A stretch of DNA of 32,561 bases, taken from positions 1-32,561 of the forward strand of contig CALWXT010000019.1 in assembly GCA_944385575.1 (NCBI GenBank), given 5' to 3'. The notes beneath the pieces were generated by a model. That model was not told the DNA's origin and made no database searches. It saw nothing but the letters and a program-made list of their open reading frames with translations. The position numbers and the translations under genes were made by a program. Shown here in pieces: positions 23,939 to 31,712 of the stretch. The DNA is from an uncultured Flavonifractor sp. (GTDB taxonomy: Bacteria > Bacillota > Clostridia > Oscillospirales > Oscillospiraceae). Numbering within the stretch: position 1 is the first letter of the stretch; the number at the start of each line of letters is the position of its first letter.

Positions 23939-24280
23939 TTACAGACAGATCACTGCCGCGTCGGTCTCCACCCGCACCACCAGGTACTCGGTGCCGGCGG
24001 AGCCGTCCTGCTTCATGCCGCCGGAGCCGTCGGCGGACAGCTTGCACCAGCCGGCGGTAATGCTGCCGCCGGTGGTGGCCACCTTCACCAGGCCGCCCAG
24101 CTGCACGGCGGCATAGCCGTCCTCAGCGGACAGGGCCACGCCGCAGATCTTGTCGCCCGCGGCACAGGTACCCACCGTACCGTCAGCGGTGATCTTGACC
24201 ACCTGACCGGTAGCCACATCCTCGGCGCAGGCGAAGGTCGCCACCATCTCACCAATGCCCTCAAACGAAATCTTGCTCAT
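23939..24280 (-). CDS. Probable capsid decoration protein (DUF2190-like)
   Basis: 113 residues, glycine- and threonine-rich with short beta strands: ATGQVVKITADGTVGTCAAGDKICGVALSAEDGYAAVQLGGLVKV. This pattern and the position between the protease and the capsid gene fit DUF2190-type or small trimeric head decoration proteins, which strengthen the shell. AAAGGAG precedes the ATG by seven bases. Confidence 0.7.
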   Translation of the reverse strand: MSKISFEGIGEMVATFACAEDVATGQVVKITADGTVGTCAAGDKICGVALSAEDGYAAVQLGGLVKVATTGGSITAGWCKLSADGSGGMKQDGSAGTEYLVVRVETDAAVICL

Positions 24281-24310
24281 ACTTCTGCTCCTTTCTTTTT
24301 CTCGCCTGTC

Positions 24311-25186
24311 TTAAATCAGGAACGCCCCGTCTCTCTGTTCCAGCTCCAGGTCCTCCGGAGCCTTCAGCTGGGGCTCGGCGCCCCAGGCCTTGTCCACCTG
24401 CCGCTGGAACGCGGCTCTCAGGCCCTCCAGCTCCGGCTCATCCAGCCGCCCGGCAATGGCCGTCAGAGTGTCCCGCTCCAGGCCAAGCTCCGCCAGGCCG
24501 CCCAGCCGAACCACCTCGTCCTTCAGCTTCCGGAGATACTTGCGGCCCAGCTCGGCTTCCCGCTCCAGCTGTTCCATGTCCTGTCTCATGCTTTTCATCA
24601 CCCCCGCCTCTTTTTGTGCCGGCACCGCCACAAAAGACCACTCGTAGGCGTCGGTGGCGTCCACCAGATCGGCCCAGCACAGCGTTCCGTCGTAGGTCAT
24701 GCCCTTCTCGTGGGGACATTCCCGGATGTTTTCCCCGCAGATGGAGCACCGGGCCTGAGCCACCGAACAGCCCACGCTGACCTCCTTTTTGATCCCGCCC
24801 TCGATCTCCGCGATCAGGTCCTGATTGCTCTGGGTCCGCAGCATGTAGGCGTAGCCCTTCAGGTAGCACAGGGGCTCCCCCGCCTGGGTCAGCACAGTCT
24901 CATCCCGCACCAGCTCGGTGCGGTAGATCCGGGCGGTCTGGCCTCTGGCGCTCCACTGGTGGTCAAAAATGCCGCTCTTGCCCACGAACAGCCCGGCCAG
25001 CTCCTCCAGGGTCTCCACCGGGAACCGCTCACCGTCCCGGTCCACCTGGTTGTCGCACAGCCGCACGGCGAAGGCGTATACCTCCTCCGCCGTCAGCTTC
25101 TTCCGGCTCATGGCGTTGATGAGCTCCAGGTCCTTCTCGCCCAGGGCCAGACCTTCGTCCAGCCCCGCCTGTTTGGAAATCTTCAT
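24311..25186 (-). CDS. Prohead protease with C-terminal scaffold-like coiled segment (XkdF-like)
   Basis: 291 residues. The N-terminal two thirds look like the HK97/S78-type capsid maturation protease: probable catalytic His in GIFDHQWSARGQTARI and Ser in KKEVSVGCSVAQ. Right after it lies a cysteine/histidine knuckle (CSICGENIRECPHEKG) that could bind zinc. The last third (MEQLEREAELGRKYLRKLKDEVVRL onward) is helical and charged like an internal scaffold. The ATG at 25186 overlaps the portal stop (ATGA). The active-site reading is by pattern and should be treated as likely, not proven. Confidence 0.8.
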   Translation of the reverse strand: MKISKQAGLDEGLALGEKDLELINAMSRKKLTAEEVYAFAVRLCDNQVDRDGERFPVETLEELAGLFVGKSGIFDHQWSARGQTARIYRTELVRDETVLTQAGEPLCYLKGYAYMLRTQSNQDLIAEIEGGIKKEVSVGCSVAQARCSICGENIRECPHEKGMTYDGTLCWADLVDATDAYEWSFVAVPAQKEAGVMKSMRQDMEQLEREAELGRKYLRKLKDEVVRLGGLAELGLERDTLTAIAGRLDEPELEGLRAAFQRQVDKAWGAEPQLKAPEDLELEQRDGAFLI

Positions 25187-26355
25187 TTCGGCTCTCCCTT
25201 CTCCCTTGCGTCGTTGTCCATCCGCAGGCTTCTGGTCTGCTGCCAATAGAGCTCCGCTCTGGCCTCCTCCACCAGATCCTGCAAGTTGATGTCCTGCCAG
25301 TCCACCTCCACCCTGCTGTCATAGCCGTGGAGCCTGAGCCACAGTTCACAGATCCGCTCCACCACCGGCTCCAGCGCGCGGCGGATGGCGGTGATCTCGC
25401 TGGTCATCATGTCGGCCTGCTGGGTACTCATCCGCTCGGTGGAGGACCAGGACAGCCCCAGCAGGAAGGGCGGGATGCCGGTGCGGGCCACCAGCTGCTC
25501 CAGGATCTGCCGTACCGGCACCTCGCTGTCCAGCACCTGGTTGTCCGCCCCGATGACCTTGATCTCCACATCGCCAACCGCCACAAAGTCCCGTACCGAG
25601 CCGTCCTTGCCCGCCTGCATAGCGGCGGACCACTCCCGGGCGATCTGCCGGCTGCGCTCCTGCACCATGCTCTGATCCAGCGGCGTGTCCCCCGGCTTGT
25701 AGACCACGGCGAAGCGGACGTTGCCCATCCGCTCCCAGTTCATTCCCGTGGCCTGATAGATCTTCAGCAGGATCTCCGTGAGGAAAGGCATGGACCGGAG
25801 CATGCTCACCCCGTAGGGGCTGTCCGTCTCCGGCTGGAAGGGGGTAAACAGCAGCAGCTCCTGCCTGGGCAGCTCCCGCAGAGCGCCCTCCCCATCTCTG
25901 CCCCAGATGGCGAACTCCATAGGGGAGCCGCCCTCCTTGATCTCAATGTCCGCCACATTGCCGCACAGCAGGGCGGCGATGTCGGTGCGCCTGCGGTCGG
26001 GGACGATCTCCCCCACCGCCCGGCCACAGGTGAGCATGGAGTCCAGGTAGCAGTCCAGGAAGGACTGGATGCCCCGCTGTCCCCTGCCCGTGTCCACATG
26101 CCTGAGGAACCAGTCCAGTCCCTCCTGGGCCTTTCGATCCCGGCAGGTCACCTTCACCCCGCCGCTGAGCCGGATGAGCTTCCAGATGGCGGCGTCCACA
26201 ATGGGCACCGCCTCCCGGATGGCCCGATAAATGGCGATCTCCCCGCGCCCCAGGGGGACGTACCCATCCAGCACGCCGAAGGGGTGCCTGCCTCCCTCCC
26301 GGATCTGGACGGCCAGGCCGCCTCCTCCGTTCTCCTTTTTTTGAAACAGTCCCAT
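25183..26355 (-). CDS. Phage portal protein (XkdE-like)
   Basis: 390 residues. It starts MGLFQKKENG after AAAAGGAGAG, 15 bases beyond the terminase stop. Typical portal stretches are YRAIREAVPIVDAAIWKLIRLSGG, LTEILLKIYQATGMNWERMGN, LEQLVARTGIPPFLLGLSWSSTERMSTQQADMM, and ITAIRRALEPVVERICELWL. The protein forms the twelve-part ring through which DNA enters the head and onto which the tail adaptor docks. All core segments are kept. Confidence 0.93.
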   Translation of the reverse strand: MGLFQKKENGGGGLAVQIREGGRHPFGVLDGYVPLGRGEIAIYRAIREAVPIVDAAIWKLIRLSGGVKVTCRDRKAQEGLDWFLRHVDTGRGQRGIQSFLDCYLDSMLTCGRAVGEIVPDRRRTDIAALLCGNVADIEIKEGGSPMEFAIWGRDGEGALRELPRQELLLFTPFQPETDSPYGVSMLRSMPFLTEILLKIYQATGMNWERMGNVRFAVVYKPGDTPLDQSMVQERSRQIAREWSAAMQAGKDGSVRDFVAVGDVEIKVIGADNQVLDSEVPVRQILEQLVARTGIPPFLLGLSWSSTERMSTQQADMMTSEITAIRRALEPVVERICELWLRLHGYDSRVEVDWQDINLQDLVEEARAELYWQQTRSLRMDNDAREKGEPK

Positions 26356-26369
26356 ACCCACTCTCCTTT

Positions 26370-27623
26370 TTAAAACCTGCTCCGCTCCACCCACAGCCCG
26401 CCGAAGCAGCTCCCATCTCCCGCTCCCGCCACGGAGACGGCAAAATAGCGGATGTCGTCCATGGCATGGTCGTGGATCTTCTTCACCCGGTCCCCCACTG
26501 CCTTCTCGTCCCAGCAGTAGAGGGAGAACTCCCGGATGGCATCGGTGCATGGGGCACAGATGACCAGTTCTCCTTTCCGCAGCAGTTCAGCCGTGGTGCG
26601 GATGCCGGCCAACACATCGTTGTCTGCCTTCTCCACCGTCCACCCTCTCCTGCGGAGCAGCTCGATAAAGCTGGCGGCGGAGGGGTCCACCACGACCTTC
26701 CGGATGTTCCTTCCTCCCGCCAGCTTTTCCAGCTCGTCGGCGTACTCCCCGTCGGTCTTCTGCCGCTTCTCCGCCCGGGAATCGTAGTAGTACTCCTTCA
26801 CCCGGTACCATACCCCGTTCTTCTTTCCCCACAGTCCAAAGGAGGCGGGATTGACCGTACCGTAATCGCAGGAGATGCGCCACTGCTCCATCTCCCCCTC
26901 CGGGACAGGCCGGACAAAGCTCTCGTCGAAGAAGTCGTACACCCGCCCCTCGGCGGCCACCCACTCCCCCAGCACAAACCGCCGGTAGAAGGTCCCGCTG
27001 AAGCTGCGGGCGTACCGGCGGATCATTCTGGGCGACAGAGCCGGGTTATCCTCCATGGTGAAGTGGAGGTAGAGGGCGTTGCGCTCCTCGGCTTTCTGGA
27101 CCCACTCCTTGTAGAACCAATGCTCCGGCCCCTCCGGATTGCAGGAGAACCACAGCCGGCTCCCCTCCACGGAGCACCGGGCGCAGGCCTGTTCCACGAA
27201 GGAGCGGGGCATGAGGGCCGCCTCGTCCAGCAGCACCCCCGCCAGGGTAATGCCCTGAATGAGGGCGGCGCTGCCCTCGTCCTTGCCGCCAAAGAGGTAG
27301 AAGGTGTTCTCCCCGCCACCGAAACGGACGGTGACCTTGTTTTGGGACACCTTCTCCTCCCACTGGAACCCCAGTTCCCTGAGTACCGGCGCCAGGGTGT
27401 TCAGCAGGTTGCGCCGCAGGGCGGTGACCGTCTTTCCACACAGGCCGAAGGACTGCCCCCGGAAGCTGCGCATGGCCCAGCAGAAAAAGGAGAGGCCCAT
27501 GCAAAGGGTCTTGCCGCTGCGCACCGCCCCGTCGCAGATGAGGGCCTCCCGCCTGCGGGTCCCGGGGGCGCACCACCAGGTAAGTACCTGCTTCTGTTTG
27601 GGGGAAAACGCCCGAAACCTCAT
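26370..27623 (-). CDS. Terminase large subunit (TerL, XtmB-like), all catalytic motifs present
   Basis: 417-residue DNA-packaging motor. ATPase motifs: Walker A AVRSGKT (about 33-39, Lys38), Walker B LLDEA (131-135), coupling motif CNPEGP (161-166). Nuclease acidic residues: D253 in SCDYGTVNP, D313 in VVVDPSAAS, and D389/D390 in HDHAMDDIRYFA. Nothing essential is missing, so the motor could still pack and cut DNA. It overlaps the TerS gene by ATGA. Retention of all catalytic residues argues against a pure tailocin, since such elements usually lose packaging genes. Confidence 0.95.
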   Translation of the reverse strand: MRFRAFSPKQKQVLTWWCAPGTRRREALICDGAVRSGKTLCMGLSFFCWAMRSFRGQSFGLCGKTVTALRRNLLNTLAPVLRELGFQWEEKVSQNKVTVRFGGGENTFYLFGGKDEGSAALIQGITLAGVLLDEAALMPRSFVEQACARCSVEGSRLWFSCNPEGPEHWFYKEWVQKAEERNALYLHFTMEDNPALSPRMIRRYARSFSGTFYRRFVLGEWVAAEGRVYDFFDESFVRPVPEGEMEQWRISCDYGTVNPASFGLWGKKNGVWYRVKEYYYDSRAEKRQKTDGEYADELEKLAGGRNIRKVVVDPSAASFIELLRRRGWTVEKADNDVLAGIRTTAELLRKGELVICAPCTDAIREFSLYCWDEKAVGDRVKKIHDHAMDDIRYFAVSVAGAGDGSCFGGLWVERSRF

Positions 27624-28006
27624 GGGGCCTCTTTCCCTTCCGCCTTGCCCTCCCAGGCCTGGAAGAAGTCCGCAGCCTTCTGTTCTTCCTGCCCGGCGGA
27701 GAGCTCCACCAGCAGTTTGAGTACCGCCACCCGATCCACCAGCTTCACCTCGGAGCCTCCCTTCTCGCTTCGTCTGAACTCCGTCAGGGCTGTCAGTTCC
27801 AGTCCATCCACTTCCTCCAGCCTGGTCTCGTCCAGGAAGGCCAGCTTGACCGCGTCATTGACCCTGCACTGAGCCAGCTTTTCCAACTGCTTCAGCAGCC
27901 GCGTCCGTTCATTCTTCACTTCCCTCAACTCCTCATCCCTGGTGTCCCACCCCAAAAGATTGACCGTTTGCATACACCAAAGAAGAATTTCTTTGATTTT
28001 GGGCAT
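27620..28006 (-). CDS. Terminase small subunit lacking the DNA-binding domain (XtmA-like, C-terminal part)
   Basis: At most 128 residues. The part CRVNDAVKLAFLDETRLEEVDGLELTALTEF and EVKLVDRVAVLKLLVELS resembles the central and C-terminal region of XtmA-type small terminases (pattern ..KlyDKikALelLgk..), which form the ring and contact TerL. The usual N-terminal helix-turn-helix that binds the pac site is absent, and cannot lie further upstream because the RNase J gene and its terminator end here. The ATG at 28006 directly follows the terminator T-run; the ATG at 27970 is an alternative. Neither has a clean ribosome site. The family call is moderate. Confidence 0.6.
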   Translation of the reverse strand: MPKIKEILLWCMQTVNLLGWDTRDEELREVKNERTRLLKQLEKLAQCRVNDAVKLAFLDETRLEEVDGLELTALTEFRRSEKGGSEVKLVDRVAVLKLLVELSAGQEEQKAADFFQAWEGKAEGKEAP

Positions 28007-28045
28007 AAAAAAAACCGCCCCCGGCGCGTTATGCGCCGGGGGCGG
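28007..28045 (-). terminator. Intrinsic terminator of the RNase J gene, abutting the phage operon start
   Basis: A perfect 13-bp stem CCGCCCCCGGCGC / GCGCCGGGGGCGG (28015-28027 and 28033-28045) has a five-base loop. On the minus strand it is followed by eight T, and the next three bases are the ATG of the TerS-like gene. The stem starts 13 bases after the RNase J stop codon. Confidence 0.92.
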
Positions 28046-28058
28046 TCTCATATTCTGT

Positions 28059-29717
28059 TTACACTTCCATAATAACAGGCAGGATCATGGGATTGCGCTT
28101 CGTCTTTTTATAGAGGAAGCCGGAAATGGCATTTTTGATCTCCGACTTGATGGCGGCCCAGTCGGTCATGCTGTCCCGCTGGCAGTTCTCCAGGGCGTTG
28201 ACCGCCACCTTCCGCAGCTCCTCCATCAGGCCCTCAGACTCCTTGACGTACACGAAGCCTCTGGTAATGATATCGGGGCCGGAGACCACGGAGCCGTCCT
28301 CGCCGGACATGGACACCACCACCACGATCATGCCGTCCTCGGCCAGGTGCTTCCGATCCCGGAGCACCACACTGCCCACGTCGCCCACGCCGTAGCCGTC
28401 CACAAATACCCGGCCGGCGGGCACAGTGCCGTTGATCTTGGCGGAGTTGGGGGTGAGCTCGATGACCTTGCCGATGTCGCTGATGATGATATTCCTGGGG
28501 TCCATACCCATCTGCTGGGCCAGCTTGGCGTGGGTCTTGAGCATCCGCTGCTCGCCGTGGACAGGGATAAAGAACTTGGGCTTCACCAGGGCGTGAATGA
28601 TCTTCAGCTCCTCCTGGCAGGCGTGGCCGGACACATGGAGGGCTCGCTCCCGCTCGTTGACCACCTCGGCATCCTTGCGGTAGAGCTCGTTGATCACGTT
28701 TCCGATGGCGTTCTCATTGCCGGGAATGGCGGAGGCGGAGAGGATGACCCGGTCACCCGCCTGGATATCCACCTGCCGGTGGGTGTTGAAGGCCATTCTG
28801 GTCAGTGCGGACATGGTCTCGCCCTGGCTCCCGGTGGTGATGATACATACCTTATTTTTAGGCAGGCTCTTGATGTGAGCCAGGTCCACCAGCACGCCGT
28901 CGGGAATCTTCATATATCCCAGCTCGGTGGACACCTTCATGGCATTCTCCATGGAGCGGCCGGTCACGGCCACCTTTCGGCCATAGCGGGCGGCCACATC
29001 GATGATCTGCTGGATGCGGTCCACGTTGGAGGCGAAGGTGGTGACGATGATCCGCTGTTCACAGCCCCGGAACAGGGCGTCGAAGGAATCGCCCACACAG
29101 CGTTCGCTCTTGGTAAAGCCGGGCCGTTCCACATTGGTGGAGTCGGCCAGCAGGGCCAGCACGCCCTCCTTGCCCAGCTGTCCCAGCCGGCCCAGATCCA
29201 TCATCCCGCCCTGGATGGGGGTGGGGTCGATCTTGAAGTCGCCGGTGTGGATGACGGTACCCACGGCGCACTTGATGGCAAAGCCGCAGGCGTCGGCAAT
29301 GGAGTGGTTCACGTGGATGAACTCCACCGAGAACTTGCCCGCCTTCACCGTCTCTCCCGCCTCGCAGGTAATGAGCTTGGTCTTACTGACCAGCCGGTGC
29401 TCCTCCAGTTTGAGCTTCACCAGCCCGGCGGTCATACGGGTGGCGTAGATGGGCACATTCACATCCCGCAGAAGGTAGGGGATGGAGCCGATGTGGTCCT
29501 CGTGCCCGTGGGTAAGGAAAATACCGCGGATGCGATCCTTGTTTTTGATGAGGTAGGTGAAATCAGGGATGACCACGTCGATGCCGTACATATCGTCATC
29601 GGGGAATCCCATGCCCACATCCACCAGGATCATATCTCCGCCATACTCGTAGACCGTCATGTTCTTTCCGATCTCATTGAGTCCGCCGAGAGCAATTATT
29701 TTCAATTTTTCAGCCAT
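28059..29717 (-). CDS. rnj: Ribonuclease J
   Basis: A 552-residue metallo-beta-lactamase/beta-CASP ribonuclease with 5'-3' exonuclease and endonuclease activity, central to mRNA turnover in Firmicutes. The metal site motif HGHEDHIG follows LT near residues 70-77 (HTHGHEDH-like HxHxDH, here His70, His72, Asp74, His75). Further ligands lie in HVNHSIADA and VIHTGDFKID, and beta-CASP motifs in VTTFASNVDRIQQ and ITTGSQGE. The C-terminal part continues with FIPVHGEQRMLKTHA. The ATG at 29717 was chosen because MAEKLKIIALGGLNEIGKN is the conserved N-terminus. AAAGGAG lies 15 bases upstream, a wide spacing. Confidence 0.96.
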   Translation of the reverse strand: MAEKLKIIALGGLNEIGKNMTVYEYGGDMILVDVGMGFPDDDMYGIDVVIPDFTYLIKNKDRIRGIFLTHGHEDHIGSIPYLLRDVNVPIYATRMTAGLVKLKLEEHRLVSKTKLITCEAGETVKAGKFSVEFIHVNHSIADACGFAIKCAVGTVIHTGDFKIDPTPIQGGMMDLGRLGQLGKEGVLALLADSTNVERPGFTKSERCVGDSFDALFRGCEQRIIVTTFASNVDRIQQIIDVAARYGRKVAVTGRSMENAMKVSTELGYMKIPDGVLVDLAHIKSLPKNKVCIITTGSQGETMSALTRMAFNTHRQVDIQAGDRVILSASAIPGNENAIGNVINELYRKDAEVVNERERALHVSGHACQEELKIIHALVKPKFFIPVHGEQRMLKTHAKLAQQMGMDPRNIIISDIGKVIELTPNSAKINGTVPAGRVFVDGYGVGDVGSVVLRDRKHLAEDGMIVVVVSMSGEDGSVVSGPDIITRGFVYVKESEGLMEELRKVAVNALENCQRDSMTDWAAIKSEIKNAISGFLYKKTKRNPMILPVIMEV

Positions 29718-29937
29718 AAAAGTCTTGCTACACTCCTTTATATCACAAAAAATGTCACTTATATTCGGACACACACAGAATTCAGGCACACAAAAGAAAG
29801 GCGGTGAGCCCCCGCTCTTTCCGACCCTGCCTCGCCGGAAAAAGGGGCGGCCATCCATCGCCCGTGCCTGTCATATCCTAACTGTGTCCTGCCTTATCAA
29901 AGCGCCCTGCGGCGCATAAAGCCATAATGATGATAAT
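29718..29937 (-). other. Long untranslated leader of the RNase J gene
   Basis: The 334-base gap between RNase J (starting 29717) and the next gene (30052) holds no convincing gene on either strand. If the promoter at 29938-29946 is right, RNase J mRNA has a leader of about 215 bases. It contains a small GCGCC/GGGCGC hairpin near 29900 and an A/T-rich part just before the start. RNase genes often have long leaders used for autoregulation; nothing specific was recognised. Confidence 0.4.
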
Positions 29938-29946
29938 AGTATACCA
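29938..29946 (-). promoter_or_regulatory. Possible extended -10 promoter of the RNase J gene
   Basis: On the minus strand TGGTATACT gives an extended -10 element (TGn followed by TATACT). No good -35 hexamer is found at the usual distance, so strength is uncertain. Confidence 0.4.
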
Positions 29947-30014
29947 CACACATGGGAAAAAGTATACCTTTATTTTCTAACCCCGGCAGCAGCCTGTCCT
30001 TTTTCCCCACATCA

Positions 30015-30023
30015 TGATATAAT
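30015..30023 (+). promoter_or_regulatory. Extended -10 promoter of the DUF1653 gene
   Basis: TGATATAAT is a perfect extended -10 (TGnTATAAT) 29 bases before the start codon, with GGAGG in between. The -35 region is poor, which extended -10 promoters tolerate. Confidence 0.6.
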
Positions 30024-30051
30024 GTGAAAAACTGATGCAGGAGGTTTCGAC

Positions 30052-30273
30052 ATGGACGAACTGCTGATCCGCCCGGGGCGTTACCGCCACTTCAAAGGCA
30101 ACGAATACCAGGTGCTCTATACCGCCCGCCATTCTGAGACGCTGGAACCCATGGTGGTGTACCAGGCGCTCTACGGCGAACGGGGCATATGGGTGCGTCC
30201 CGCCGCCATGTGGGGGGAGCACGTGGAACGGGACGGCTACTCCGGCCCGCGATTCACTTATGTGGGGGAATGA
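30052..30273 (+). CDS. DUF1653 domain protein
   Basis: 73 residues. The pattern RPGRYRHFKGNEYQVLYTARHSETLEPMVVYQALYG and ending WVRPAAMWGEHVERDG is that of the small DUF1653 proteins, a single-domain cytoplasmic family of unknown role. GGAGG stands eight bases before the ATG. It is followed after three bases by the ArsC/Spx-like gene, so the two form a short operon. Confidence 0.9.
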   Translation: MDELLIRPGRYRHFKGNEYQVLYTARHSETLEPMVVYQALYGERGIWVRPAAMWGEHVERDGYSGPRFTYVGE

Positions 30274-30276
30274 GAA

Positions 30277-30609
30277 ATGAACATACAGATCTTTGGCAAA
30301 TCCAAATGCTTTGATACCAAGAAGGCCGAGCGCTGGTTCAAGGAGCGCCGGATCAAATTCCAGTCCATCGACCTGGTGAAATACGGCATCAGCCCCGGGG
30401 AGCTGAAAAGCATCCTGAATGCCGTGGGTCTGGACGCTCTGATCGACCAGAAGCATCCCGACGCGGCCCTGCTGAACTATCTGGCCTATGACGGGGACAA
30501 GGCAGAAAAGCTGCTGGACAACCCCAAGCTGCTGAAAACGCCCATCGTCCGCAACGGCAAACAGGCCACCGTAGGCTACTGCCCGGAAGTGTGGGAGACC
30601 TGGTCTTAA
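30277..30609 (+). CDS. ArsC/Spx-family thioredoxin-fold protein
   Basis: 110 residues. IFGKSKCFDTKKAERWFKER at the start (one active-site-type Cys at residue 11, CxxxK pattern) and NPKLLKTPIVRNGKQATVGY near the end are the marks of the ArsC/Spx/YffB family. It has one Cys at the N-terminal site and lacks the CxxC of Spx. The full arsenate-reductase Arg-rich set is not clear, and no ars genes are near, so a general thiol-redox or glutathione-independent role is as likely as arsenate reduction. Its stop codon lies inside the terminator hairpin loop. Confidence 0.85.
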   Translation: MNIQIFGKSKCFDTKKAERWFKERRIKFQSIDLVKYGISPGELKSILNAVGLDALIDQKHPDAALLNYLAYDGDKAEKLLDNPKLLKTPIVRNGKQATVGYCPEVWETWS

Positions 30610-30628
30610 CGACTCAGGTCTCCTTTTT
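30594..30628 (+). terminator. Intrinsic terminator overlapping the end of the ArsC-like gene
   Basis: GGAGACCTG (30594-30602) pairs with CAGGTCTCC (30615-30623), followed by TTTTT. The left arm lies in the last codons and the stop codon is in the loop. The convergent WYL gene also ends within it (30614). Confidence 0.85.
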
Positions 30629-31606
30629 CCGGTATTGTCCGGCCACTGCTTCCAGCTGTTCCTCTAACATCTCCCGTGCCCACTCCGGCCCTTTGATGGT
30701 CACGCCATCCCCCAGGCCGAACACCCAGCCCAAAAACTGGGGGCTGACCACAGCCTGAATGGTAACCGTAAAATACTCCTCACCGTCGGGCACCAGGATG
30801 ACCTCCCGGCCGAAGCGGTCCAGCACCACGCCCACCAGGCTGTTTCTGCACCGCAGGGTCACCTGCCCTTCCCGGCCGGAGAACATACCAAAGTGCTTCT
30901 TGGCATAGGATGCGATATCGAAATCGCCGCTGATCCCCTCCAGGGGCAGGCAGGTCACCGCCAGCTCTGCCATTTTGTCCACCCGGTAGTGGCGCATTTC
31001 TTTGGAGCGGTGGTCATAGCCCGCCAGGTAGTAGTTTTCGTTGTCCCAGATCAGTCCGGCCGGGGACACGTCGTACCGCTTCCCCTCCCGGCGGAAGACC
31101 CGCTCCTTTTTGACGTTGTACTCAAAATACTTGAAGCTGACGCTCCTGTGGTTTGCAATGGCGGTATGGAGCTTGTCGATGGTGTAATAGACGCTCTCAT
31201 TCATGGTCTTGGCCCGGCGGTCCACATAGACCTGCCGCTGGAGCTGACGGGCCTGATAGCGGCTGGCCTGGGATTCCAGCTTGCCGATCAGGTCGTTGCT
31301 TTTCCGCTGGGAAATGAAGCGGGAGGACTGCACGGCGTCCACCAGCAGCTTGAGTTCCGCCAGCTGGAAGGTGCGTTCTCCCAGGAACCACCCCGGGTCC
31401 TTCCCCTTCCGGTTCTGTACGTCCAGCCCGAAAAACCGGAGGGCCTCCATGTCGTCATAAATGCTCTTGCGCTCAGCCTTGATGTCCCACTCCTCCAGCG
31501 CCTGGATCAGTTCAGGCACCGTCATGGGGTGCTCCTCATCGGTGCGCTCCCACAGAATTCTGCACAGGCAAAGCAGCTTCAGTTTCTGATTGGCACTTCT
31601 CGGCAT
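30614..31606 (-). CDS. WYL-domain transcriptional regulator
   Basis: 330 residues. An N-terminal winged-helix HTH ([32 protein letters not shown], then [17 protein letters not shown]) is joined to a WYL domain whose signature reads [24 protein letters not shown] in place of the WYL triplet. A C-terminal WCX-like domain ends with [22 protein letters not shown]. Such proteins often sense nucleic-acid fragments or nucleotides through the WYL domain and control defence or DNA repair genes, but no such target is nearby. GGAGGA lies eight bases before the ATG. It is divergent to the NlpC/P60 gene with 106 bases between. Confidence 0.92.
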   Translation of the reverse strand: MPRSANQKLKLLCLCRILWERTDEEHPMTVPELIQALEEWDIKAERKSIYDDMEALRFFGLDVQNRKGKDPGWFLGERTFQLAELKLLVDAVQSSRFISQRKSNDLIGKLESQASRYQARQLQRQVYVDRRAKTMNESVYYTIDKLHTAIANHRSVSFKYFEYNVKKERVFRREGKRYDVSPAGLIWDNENYYLAGYDHRSKEMRHYRVDKMAELAVTCLPLEGISGDFDIASYAKKHFGMFSGREGQVTLRCRNSLVGVVLDRFGREVILVPDGEEYFTVTIQAVVSPQFLGWVFGLGDGVTIKGPEWAREMLEEQLEAVAGQYRKKET

Positions 31607-31712
31607 GGTTCATTCCTCCTGTCCTGACTACAGGATATCTTTTCCAATGTACCATAAACAGGACTTTTTATCAGAATACCACATTTTTTTGCGGAATGCG
31701 AGGTTTTTGTCC
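31607..31712. promoter_or_regulatory. Divergent gap with a small inverted repeat
   Basis: TCCTG-ACTA-CAGGA (31622-31635) lies between the WYL regulator and the NlpC/P60 gene and could be part of an operator. It sits close to the WYL ribosome site. No clean promoter hexamers were found for either gene. Confidence 0.3.

Larger units (their letters stand above)
15235..28006 (-). mobile_element. Domesticated PBSX-type phage module (gene-transfer-agent-like), complete head and contractile tail operon
   Basis: Nineteen cistrons on one strand follow PBSX order from TerS to the XkdU/gpI-like protein. All are open, most junctions overlap by 1-4 bases, and no gap exceeds 30 bases. There is no integrase, repressor, replication gene, tape-measure-sized gene, fibre, holin or lysin, and no attachment-site repeat at the ends. 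Both ends coincide with intrinsic terminators next to host genes. Base composition and start-site style look like the host. These facts suggest a resident, maintained particle rather than a decaying prophage. Whether it packages host DNA (GTA), kills rivals (tailocin-like) or does something else cannot be read from sequence alone. Confidence 0.75.

Noticed and set aside
15235..28006. Ordinary prophage or cryptic prophage remnant
   Set aside because: No integrase, regulator, replication or lysis genes, no att repeats seen, and no broken frames; all genes intact and coupled.
15235..28006. Tailocin or eCIS-type contractile system without a head
   Set aside because: TerL with all catalytic residues, portal, protease, decoration and capsid genes are all present; no eCIS ATPase is present.
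28007..28051. N-terminal extension of the TerS-like gene from 28051
   Set aside because: The extra residues would be encoded by the RNase J terminator hairpin and show no DNA-binding motif.
29718..30051. Small genes in the gap between RNase J and the DUF1653 gene
   Set aside because: Open frames there are short, lack ribosome sites and have no recognisable product; the stretch is better read as leader plus promoters.
30277..30609. Spx global regulator
   Set aside because: It lacks the CxxC redox switch and the typical Spx helix that binds RNA polymerase, so it was kept as a general ArsC/Spx-family protein.
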